Shown here piece after piece: positions 6,292 through 12,137 of a stretch of DNA of 12,137 nucleotides. Each line of letters opens with the position of its first letter. The stretch's first letter is position 1. The DNA comes from Algorimicrobium sp002414705 (GTDB taxonomy: Bacteria > Bacteroidota > Bacteroidia > Flavobacteriales > Flavobacteriaceae): contig CAXAUF010000067.1 in assembly GCA_963972425.1 (NCBI GenBank), forward strand, positions 1 through 12,137, written 5' to 3'. The translations under genes and the position numbers were made by a program. The notes beneath the pieces are model-generated. The model was given only the letters and a program-made list of their open reading frames with translations, made no database searches and was not told where the DNA came from.

Positions 6292-7128
6292 TTATTCTTT
6301 TATAAAATTAACCGTTACCGTATCCATAAGCTCTAATCCTAATAAGGAGGATGCACTACCTGTGGTGTTCGGATTGCTTTTATACACCGCAATTTCCAAA
6401 TAGTTAGAAGCGTTGAAAACCACCATGCGTTGTCCTTCAACATAGCGTTCTTCTGGAGGTTTGCTAAAATCGACCACATCGCTATATTTATTATATATTT
6501 TTTTGAAGGTTTTATTTCTTGCCGAAATTTCAAAAGTCCGTCCGCGTTGAGTTTTTTCAAAGAAAGCACGTTTAATATTAGTAATAACGTTTCCATAATT
6601 ATCTATATATATCACATGTCCAATTATTTGCGACTGGTCATCATTAACAAACGGAAGAATGTTTTTGATGGGTTTAATGGTTTCAATTACTTTTCCAATA
6701 ACCTCTAAAGTGCCACCACGCGCAATATGGCAAGCAACTTTTACAAATACATCTAAAACCGGAAAACTGGTTATAATTTTATCGTGTATGTTAATTTCAA
6801 CAATTTTTTCGGGTGCTATTTCGGCACAAATCATACTCATAATACCATTATTGGCACAAATAAAATAATGGTCGTCCAGCTTAATAGCAATGTGTTTATT
6901 TTCTTCGTTTAATTCAGAATCGACCCCAATTATATGAATCGTGCCTTTTGGAAAACTACTAAAGGCATTTAAAATAATATAAGCCGCTTCAGGAATACTA
7001 AATGGTGAGATAGAATGCGAGATATCAACAATTTTAACATCTGGTAATTCACTATAAATAGCGCCTTTTGTTGCGCCAGCAAAGTGGTCTCGCTCTCCAA
7101 AGTCAGTTGTTAATGTAATGATGGCCAT
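6292..7128 (-). CDS. DUF62 / SAM hydroxide adenosyltransferase-like protein, divergent active site
   Basis: The family converts S-adenosylmethionine to adenosine and methionine; relatives are the fluorinase and chlorinase. The 278-residue length fits. N-terminal domain marks are ITLTTDFG (4-11), VDISHSISPF (34-43), FPKGTIHIIGVD (59-70) and CANNGIMS (91-98); the C-terminal domain has IDNYGNVITN (165-174), matching the usual D-x-F/Y-GN-x-x-TN motif. Two family motifs are altered. The usual VVDPGVGTxRR is GVDSELNEENK (68-78), so the conserved Arg is replaced by Asn77 or Lys78. The usual FHGRD is FPVLD (122-126), so the conserved His is absent. By my alignment only Asp70 of the Asp-Arg-His triad remains. 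It may be a subfamily with other chemistry, or a SAM/adenosine binder. The ABM gene follows 3 bp downstream. Confidence 0.85.
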   Translation of the reverse strand: MAIITLTTDFGERDHFAGATKGAIYSELPDVKIVDISHSISPFSIPEAAYIILNAFSSFPKGTIHIIGVDSELNEENKHIAIKLDDHYFICANNGIMSMICAEIAPEKIVEINIHDKIITSFPVLDVFVKVACHIARGGTLEVIGKVIETIKPIKNILPFVNDDQSQIIGHVIYIDNYGNVITNIKRAFFEKTQRGRTFEISARNKTFKKIYNKYSDVVDFSKPPEERYVEGQRMVVFNASNYLEIAVYKSNPNTTGSASSLLGLELMDTVTVNFIKE

Positions 7129-7174
7129 TTAGAATTGTTGATATTTTTTTAACCTTACACGAATTTAAAATGTG

Positions 7175-7182
7175 TATTTTTG
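7175..7182 (+). promoter_or_regulatory. Candidate phoH -7 element (TATTTTTG)
   Basis: TATTTTTG fits TAnnTTTG and would start transcription near 7188, about 50 nt before the phoH TTG. It is flanked by TGTGT (7171-7175) and ACACA (7187-7191), a weak dyad. No clear -33 TTG lies at the expected distance. Confidence 0.4.
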
Positions 7183-7189
7183 TTAAACA

Positions 7190-7197
7190 CAAAACTA
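7190..7197 (-). promoter_or_regulatory. Candidate promoter of the DUF62-ABM unit (TAGTTTTG on the minus strand)
   Basis: The minus strand reads TAGTTTTG, a match to TAnnTTTG, and would start transcription near 7184, about 55 nt before the DUF62 ATG. It lies only 7 bp from the phoH -7 element on the other strand, so the two polymerase sites overlap. No convincing -33 element is visible. Confidence 0.35.
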
Positions 7198-7237
7198 ATA
7201 AAACTAAATAGATTAATTTAATTAAATCTCCTAGCTT

Positions 7238-8191
7238 TTGAACGAAATCATAATTGAACTTGAAGACGTATCACCAAAGGATTTTTTTGGTGCACAAAAC
7301 GTGAATATAGAACTCCTTAAAAAGTATTACCCTAAACTAAAAATTGTAGCCAGAGGTACTAAAATCAAAGCTTATGGCGATGAAGATTTACTGGAAGAAT
7401 TTGATAAACGCTTTAATATGCTCATGGAGCATTATATGAAATATAACAAGCTGGATGAAAATGTAATTGAGCGCGTTTTAACTAGCGAGAGTAAAGCCGA
7501 TTATGAAACAAGTGCCAGTAGTGGTGAAGTGATTGTGCATGGCGTTAATGGTCGTTTAATTAAAGCCCAGTCTGCAAACCAAAGGAAATTGGTGGAGAGT
7601 ATGCGTAAAAACGATATGGTTTTTGCCATTGGTCCAGCAGGAACTGGAAAAACATATACAGGTGTGGCTTTAGCGGTTCGCGCTTTAAAAAATAAAGAAG
7701 TTAAACGCATTATCCTAACACGTCCAGCGGTTGAAGCTGGCGAGAATTTAGGATTTCTTCCAGGCGATTTAAAAGAAAAATTAGATCCATACATGCAACC
7801 CCTTTATGATGCTTTGCGTGATATGATTGCACCTGAAAAATTAGCGCATTACATAGAAAATGGGACTATTCAAATTGCACCTTTAGCTTTCATGCGTGGA
7901 CGAACTTTGGATCATGCTTTTGTTATTTTAGATGAAGGTCAGAATACAACTCATGCCCAAATGAAAATGTTTCTAACACGTATGGGTAAAGATGCCAAGT
8001 TTCTTTTAACGGGAGATCCAGGTCAAATAGATTTACCAAGGCGTACCATATCTGGTTTAAAAGAAGCTTTACTTATTTTGAAAAACGTAGAAGGTGTTGG
8101 GATGGTATTTTTAGATGATAAAGATGTTATTCGTCATCGATTAGTCAAGAAAGTTATTGAGGCTTATAAAAGCATCGAAAATGTAGATTAA
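7238..8191 (+). CDS. phoH: PhoH family P-loop ATPase (PhoH-like protein), TTG start
   Basis: This 317-residue protein is a PhoH-like ATPase, a family tied to RNA metabolism and phosphate-starvation responses in other bacteria, with an unsettled cellular role. The N-terminal region (1-110) is the small domain typical of the longer PhoH proteins. The ATPase core shows Walker A GPAGTGKT (132-139), the conserved TRPAVEAGENLGFLPGD (161-177), KLDPYMQPLYD (181-191), Walker B VILDEGQN (229-236) and LTGDPGQIDLP (257-267). The start is TTG at 7238: an in-frame TAG at 7232-7234 rules out anything upstream, and the first in-frame ATG (residue 61) would remove conserved sequence. The protein begins MNEIIIELEDVSPKDFFG, as in flavobacterial relatives. 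purC follows after 56 bp with no terminator between, so they likely share a transcript. Confidence 0.95.
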   Translation: MNEIIIELEDVSPKDFFGAQNVNIELLKKYYPKLKIVARGTKIKAYGDEDLLEEFDKRFNMLMEHYMKYNKLDENVIERVLTSESKADYETSASSGEVIVHGVNGRLIKAQSANQRKLVESMRKNDMVFAIGPAGTGKTYTGVALAVRALKNKEVKRIILTRPAVEAGENLGFLPGDLKEKLDPYMQPLYDALRDMIAPEKLAHYIENGTIQIAPLAFMRGRTLDHAFVILDEGQNTTHAQMKMFLTRMGKDAKFLLTGDPGQIDLPRRTISGLKEALLILKNVEGVGMVFLDDKDVIRHRLVKKVIEAYKSIENVD

Positions 8192-8247
8192 TAGCATCCT
8201 CTTTTACAATAGGCAAAGAACAAAAACAATTTCAAAAAATTAATTCT

Positions 8248-9204
8248 GTGATAAAAAATAACACCATAATAGATACTAATTTTAATTTCCCAGGACAAAA
8301 AAGCCTTTACAAAGGTAAAGTCCGAGAAGTGTACAACATAAATAATGAGCAATTAGTTATGGTTGCAACGGATAGGTTGAGCGCTTTTGATGTGGTCATG
8401 CCAAAAGGGATTCCCTACAAAGGACAAATCCTGAATCAGATTGCCACTAAAATGATGAAAGCCACAGAAGATTTGGTTCCAAACTGGTTGATTGCTACTC
8501 CAGATCCAAACGTTGCTGTAGGGCATTTATGTACACCATTTAAAGTAGAAATGGTTATTCGTGGGTATTTATCTGGTCATGCTGCTAGAGAATATAAAGC
8601 TGGAAAGCGCCTACTTTGTGGAGTTACTATGCCAGAAGGCATGAGGGAAAATGATAAATTTCCTACACCAATTATTACACCAGCAACCAAAGCAGACATG
8701 GGAGATCATGATGAAGATATCTCACGAGAAGACATCCTTAAAAAAGGCATAGTTTCTGAAGCGGATTATATAGTTCTAGAAGATTACACACGCAAGTTGT
8801 TTCAGCGTGGCTCTGAAATTGCAGCTTCCAGAGGCTTGATTTTAGTAGATACCAAGTATGAATTTGGTAAAACAAAAGATGGCAACATTGTGTTGATTGA
8901 TGAAATTCACACACCAGATTCATCCCGTTATTTTTATGCTGATGGTTATCAAAAACGTCAAGATACAGGTGAAACACAAAAGCAACTCTCAAAAGAATTT
9001 GTACGTCAGTGGTTAATTGCTAATGATTTTCAAGGGTTAGAAGGGCAGACCGTTCCAGAGATGAGTGATGATTACATACAAACGGTCAGTGAACGTTATA
9101 TTGAGTTATACGAAAACATTACAGGTGAAGCCTTTGTTAAAGCTGATTTAACGGATATTCAGCATAGAATACACGTGAATGTTGAGAATTATTTACAGAG
9201 CTAA
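8248..9204 (+). CDS. purC: Phosphoribosylaminoimidazole-succinocarboxamide synthase (SAICAR synthetase), GTG start
   Basis: PurC joins CAIR and aspartate using ATP to make SAICAR in de novo purine synthesis in the cytoplasm. Family marks are YKGKVREVY (21-29, ATP-binding region), VATDRLSAFD (39-48), VIRGYLSGH (103-111), TPATKADMGDHDE (134-146), LVDTKYEFG (199-207) and LIDEIHTPDSSRY (216-228). At 318 residues it is of the longer type also seen in yeast and Bacteroidota rather than the ~240-residue E. coli type. The start is GTG at 8248. No ATG occurs in frame between the end of phoH and residue 46, and the N-terminus before NFNFPGQKSLYKGKVRE has the expected length. It is the second gene of a phoH-purC unit and ends at a strong terminator. 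No purine-riboswitch-like structure is visible in the 56-bp gap. Confidence 0.97.
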   Translation: MIKNNTIIDTNFNFPGQKSLYKGKVREVYNINNEQLVMVATDRLSAFDVVMPKGIPYKGQILNQIATKMMKATEDLVPNWLIATPDPNVAVGHLCTPFKVEMVIRGYLSGHAAREYKAGKRLLCGVTMPEGMRENDKFPTPIITPATKADMGDHDEDISREDILKKGIVSEADYIVLEDYTRKLFQRGSEIAASRGLILVDTKYEFGKTKDGNIVLIDEIHTPDSSRYFYADGYQKRQDTGETQKQLSKEFVRQWLIANDFQGLEGQTVPEMSDDYIQTVSERYIELYENITGEAFVKADLTDIQHRIHVNVENYLQS

Positions 9205-9225
9205 ATATCTTATTGTCTTATAAGT

Positions 9226-9261
9226 AAAAAAAACGACGCTAAATTTAGTGTCGTTTTTTTT
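9226..9261 (+). terminator. Strong intrinsic terminator after purC
   Basis: AAAAAAAACGACGCTAAA pairs with TTTAGTGTCGTTTTTTTT across a centre between 9243 and 9244, with one G-U pair and a minimal loop. The T run extends to 9262. It begins 22 bp after the purC stop. The remaining bases to 9416 hold a 12-bp palindrome (TTAAGTACTTAA, 9316-9327) and nothing else I can support. Confidence 0.9.
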
Positions 9262-9416
9262 TATGGGATTTTTTGAGGATGTGCTTATCGTTTTTGAATA
9301 TGGTTTCTGACCTATTTAAGTACTTAAGTTAGTAAATAAATCAAAGATGTATGTCTGTTAGGCTTTTGAAGGTAGGCGAAAACTAGTAATGGATTATATA
9401 TAGTGTTTATGTAATT

Positions 9417-10514
9417 TTATTTTTTCTTTTTCACCTTTTTTAAATCTGTTAAACTAGTATAAAGTTTTTGTTCACTATTTTTATATAGTCTAAACATTAA
9501 ACGTTTAGCGCTTGTGGTTTCTATGTTATGTTCTATTATATAGAGATATTCTCCGTTTTCAAATCTATAATCAAAACCAGAACCATATTTATTTTGTTTT
9601 TCAAGCTCTCCATTATACAAAACTAGGTTTGGTCTATCTTTTGTAGTGTTTGGTTTATTCCATGATGTATATCTTATAGAACCATCTTTTAGTTTGTCTA
9701 CTTTAATTATAAACTTGTTATTTTCAGAATGTATAATATTTTCTTCAAACTCATTTCGATGGGTAATTTGTTTATCTTGAATCTTAAATTTATAATATTC
9801 TTTTTCATGGCTAGCAAGAAAGGTACTATCTGAATCCCAATATACCTTTCCAAAAGAACTAAATTTAAATTTATATTTTTCTTCTATGTCGTAATCTGTA
9901 ATAAGAATTGGATATGCTTTTTTGTCTATTATTTGATGCAAAGAAATGCCATCAAAATCAATTCCATCATGAGCATAACTATAAATAAAATTTAGATTTG
10001 GAGAAAAAATAAGCTCGTCGCCTGATATGTAAGAGGTTGATCCATCTTCTAAATTAATTAAAAGATTTGACATAGTTGATTCAAACCAATTTTCATAAAC
10101 GACACAACTATTTAAATTTTTTATGTATCCGAGATATGACAAACTAATCAGTTGTTCATCGTGCGTTAAGCAATTTTCAATTGTCTTAGCTCCGGTTGTT
10201 ACAGTATAGCATCCTTCAGTTAAATTTACTTGAGAAGGAATAATAGTTTTATCTATTACTTGAGCAGTTTTAATTTGTTTTGCAACATCATAATCCTCTT
10301 TTTGTACAGTAGTTAATATTAAATCATAATTTTTAGTTCCTTTAATCAATAAATTAAAATTATTATTTGGTTTTATTGTGTCTGTAGACTGTTGATAATA
10401 AGGTGAATTATTTAATTTTATTTCGGGACTATCTTTGGTTGTATTAATTATTCTGTATTCTTTTATTGAAACACTTACTAATAAAATATTAAGAATTATT
10501 GTTGTAAAATTCAT
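9417..10514 (-). CDS. Orphan hypothetical protein, probably exported
   Basis: I do not recognise this 365-residue protein. It starts MNFTTIILNILLVSVS, a hydrophobic stretch at 4-16 that could be a signal peptide or anchor although it lacks the usual N-terminal lysines; no lipobox cysteine follows. The body is rich in N, K, I, Y and S, with motifs such as LEDGSTSYISGDELIFSPNL, DGIDFDGISLH and FGKVYWDSDSTFLAS. Their strand-turn rhythm and repeated S-P/D-S-x-x-F-I/L pattern recall beta-propeller blades; that is weak inference. The C-terminus is very basic (KKVKKKK). The coding DNA is visibly more AT-rich than phoH, purC or the symporter. It is a lone minus-strand gene between two plus-strand units, which suits an accessory insertion. 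No -7 element or terminator is clear. Confidence 0.7.
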   Translation of the reverse strand: MNFTTIILNILLVSVSIKEYRIINTTKDSPEIKLNNSPYYQQSTDTIKPNNNFNLLIKGTKNYDLILTTVQKEDYDVAKQIKTAQVIDKTIIPSQVNLTEGCYTVTTGAKTIENCLTHDEQLISLSYLGYIKNLNSCVVYENWFESTMSNLLINLEDGSTSYISGDELIFSPNLNFIYSYAHDGIDFDGISLHQIIDKKAYPILITDYDIEEKYKFKFSSFGKVYWDSDSTFLASHEKEYYKFKIQDKQITHRNEFEENIIHSENNKFIIKVDKLKDGSIRYTSWNKPNTTKDRPNLVLYNGELEKQNKYGSGFDYRFENGEYLYIIEHNIETTSAKRLMFRLYKNSEQKLYTSLTDLKKVKKKK

Positions 10515-10674
10515 TCTTCAGATGTTTGTTTTAATTACTTACAACGAAATGATATGGAATCGTTTTCATGTTTTATATCAGACTATAAGCGAAGTTAGGC
10601 TTTAAATAACTAAAATTCAAAAAGTCTTGTTTGTTTTAAAACATATACTTTTTAAGAATAGTTAATAGTTGTAA

Positions 10675-10682
10675 TTACTTTG
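10675..10682 (+). promoter_or_regulatory. Weak -7-like element before the symporter gene (TTACTTTG)
   Basis: TTACTTTG matches TAnnTTTG at 7 of 8 positions. It would place the transcription start near 10689, only a few bases before the annotated ATG, so translation would be almost leaderless or begin at the in-frame ATG at 10709. The rest of 10515-10690 shows no other signal I can support. Confidence 0.25.
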
Positions 10683-10690
10683 TTACTTTT

Positions 10691-12082
10691 ATGACTACAA
10701 ATAAATTTATGGAACAACTTAATCAATATATTTCCGAATTCGCTTCATTTGCTTGGGGTTTGCCATTGCTTATTTTGTTGATTGGTGGCGGATTTTATTT
10801 ACTTATTCTATCACGATTTTTGCCTTTTCGCTTTTTTGGTCATGCTATAAAAGTATTACGCGGAAAATATGATAATCCAGATGATCCTGGCGAAATAAGT
10901 CATTTTCAAGCCTTAACAACCGCCTTATCATCTACCATAGGTATGGGAAATATTGCTGGCGTTGCGGTTGCCATTTCCATTGGTGGTCCTGGTGCTGTTT
11001 TTTGGATGTGGGTGAGTGCAGTCATCGGGATGTCTACTAAATTTTTCACCTCTACATTAGCTATTATGTATCGTGGTCGTGATAGTGCTGGCGACTTACA
11101 AGGTGGTCCTATGTATTTTATAATGGAAGGTTTAGGTAAATCCTGGAAACCATTAGCCATATTTTTTAGCGTGTGTGGCTTGGTAGGAGCTTTGCCTGTT
11201 TTTAATGTAAATCAGTTAACTCAAGCTATTAACGATATTTTATTGCGTCCAAATGGCGTAGAAATAGGCTTGGCATCAAATTTAACGGTTGGTATTGTTT
11301 TAGTTATTATTACATCCATTGTAATTTTAGGTGGCTTAAATAGAATTAGTAAAACAGCGTCCAAATTGGTGCCAGCTATGGTGCTGTTGTATTTTGTTTC
11401 AGTTGTTATAATTTTGGTTGTTAATTACCAAGAGGTGCCCAAGTATATCAGTCTCATTTTTACCGATGCTTTTAGCGCCAGTTTTTATAAAGGAGACACC
11501 TTTTTAGGAGGTGTTATTGGTGGTTTAATGTTACTTGGTATTCGTCGTGGTGCGTTTTCTAACGAAGCCGGAATTGGTACCGCACCCATGGCTCATGGCG
11601 CCGCAAAAACATCGGAACCTGTTCGTGAAGGATTGGTTGCTATGCTTGGGCCAGCTATTGATACCTTGGTGGTTTGTACGTTAACAGCTTTAGCAATTTT
11701 GGTAACAGGTGTTTGGCAAACAAGTGATGCAAATGGGGTGAGTTTAACGGCTTCTGCTTTTGGAAATGCCATGCCTGGATTTGGTAAATATCTCCTATTG
11801 GTTTGTATAGCGGTTTTTAGTATTTCGTCCTTATTTTCCTATTCGTATTATGGCAGTAAATGTTTGTCGTTTTTAATAGGAGCCGATAAAAAACACTATT
11901 ATAATTACATGTATATTGTGAGTATTATTTTAGGCGCAACCACATCCTTAAGCATGATGATTAATTTAATTGATGGCTTTTTTGCGCTGATGGCTTTCCC
12001 AACCATGTTTACAACGCTTATGCTAGCGCCACGTGTGGTTAAAGAAATAAAAGCGTATAAACTGCGGACTTTTAATACATAG
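10691..12082 (+). CDS. Sodium:alanine symporter family (AGCS) amino-acid transporter
   Basis: The AGCS family imports alanine, glycine or related amino acids with sodium across the inner membrane. The 463-residue length and about ten hydrophobic segments fit. Signature stretches are STIGMGNIAGVAVAI (81-95), GGPGAVFWMW (98-107), LQGGPMYFI (136-144) and the long conserved GIRRGAFSNEAGIGTAPMAH (283-302), followed by KTSEPVREG (306-314) and the DTLVVCTLTA segment (324-333). These positions carry the sodium and substrate sites in characterised members. Which amino acid is moved cannot be read from sequence. The start is uncertain between 10691 (MTTNKFMEQL) and the ATG at 10709 (MEQLNQY); both precede the first membrane helix. 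It is a single-gene unit closed by a hairpin directly after the TAG stop. Confidence 0.95.
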   Translation: MTTNKFMEQLNQYISEFASFAWGLPLLILLIGGGFYLLILSRFLPFRFFGHAIKVLRGKYDNPDDPGEISHFQALTTALSSTIGMGNIAGVAVAISIGGPGAVFWMWVSAVIGMSTKFFTSTLAIMYRGRDSAGDLQGGPMYFIMEGLGKSWKPLAIFFSVCGLVGALPVFNVNQLTQAINDILLRPNGVEIGLASNLTVGIVLVIITSIVILGGLNRISKTASKLVPAMVLLYFVSVVIILVVNYQEVPKYISLIFTDAFSASFYKGDTFLGGVIGGLMLLGIRRGAFSNEAGIGTAPMAHGAAKTSEPVREGLVAMLGPAIDTLVVCTLTALAILVTGVWQTSDANGVSLTASAFGNAMPGFGKYLLLVCIAVFSISSLFSYSYYGSKCLSFLIGADKKHYYNYMYIVSIILGATTSLSMMINLIDGFFALMAFPTMFTTLMLAPRVVKEIKAYKLRTFNT

Positions 12083-12120
12083 AAAAGCTGTCTGAAAAAT
12101 TTATATTTTAGACAGCTTTT
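12083..12120 (+). terminator. Intrinsic terminator after the symporter gene
   Basis: AAAAGCTGTCT (12083-12093) pairs perfectly over 11 bp with AGACAGCTTTT (12110-12120). The hairpin begins on the base after the stop codon and can extend inward through A-T pairs. The flanking A and T runs make it usable from both sides. Confidence 0.85.
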
Positions 12121-12137
12121 TAAACAATACCGTATTA

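Noticed and set aside
6339..6868. Several overlapping frames on both strands within the DUF62 gene
   Set aside because: They are shadows of the DUF62 coding sequence, with no family motifs of their own.
7501..7794. 97-codon minus-strand frame opposite phoH
   Set aside because: It is antisense to the conserved PhoH ATPase core, and its composition follows from that conserved coding strand.
8192..8247. Possible purine-responsive riboswitch before purC
   Set aside because: The 56-bp gap is too short and shows no stems of the purine riboswitch type.
10906..11160. 84-codon minus-strand frame inside the symporter gene
   Set aside because: It is antisense to the most conserved part of the AGCS transporter and has no independent support.

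Overview
This window looks like a chromosomal segment of a marine-type Flavobacteriaceae bacterium (Bacteroidota). The evidence is the AT-rich sequence, the gliding-motility genes gldF/gldG next to dnaN, a lipoprotein whose cysteine is followed by serines and aspartates (the Bacteroidota surface-export pattern), several TAnnTTTG-type -7 elements, and little sign of Shine-Dalgarno sequences. I cannot name the genus.

Layout. (1) Bases 1-557: a gene remnant on the + strand that has no start codon and is cut by stops at the left edge, then a 15-bp hairpin. (2) 558-1828: a minus-strand lipoprotein built from two copies of one domain, then 419 bp without a gene that holds a 25-bp direct repeat and a foldable leader. 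(3) 1829-2230: a small DUF4870-type membrane protein, closed by a 13-bp terminator shared with the convergent dnaN. (4) 2265-7128, all minus strand: an S-adenosylmethionine hydrolase-like protein (DUF62), an ABM-fold small protein, a GldF-GldG fusion, and dnaN. (5) 7238-9261, plus strand: phoH then purC, both with non-ATG starts, ending at a strong terminator. (6) 9417-10514, minus strand: an AT-rich orphan gene of unknown function. (7) 10691-12120: a sodium:alanine symporter-family transporter and its terminator.

How the genes relate. Most of the window is core housekeeping: replication clamp (dnaN), purine synthesis (purC), a PhoH-type ATPase and amino-acid uptake. The gliding ABC-transporter permease and its GldG partner are encoded as one polypeptide; the ATPase (GldA) is not in the window. 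The SAM hydrolase-like and ABM genes are 3 bp apart and probably cotranscribed. The divergent space between them and phoH carries two back-to-back -7 elements. Accessory content is limited to the left-edge remnant, the duplicated lipoprotein and the orphan gene.

I found no tRNA, rRNA, CRISPR array, complete insertion sequence or phage module. The observations most worth a second look are the GldF-GldG fusion, the apparent loss of two of three signature catalytic residues in the DUF62 protein, the exact 387-bp internal duplication in the lipoprotein, and the multi-hairpin leader before the DUF4870 gene.
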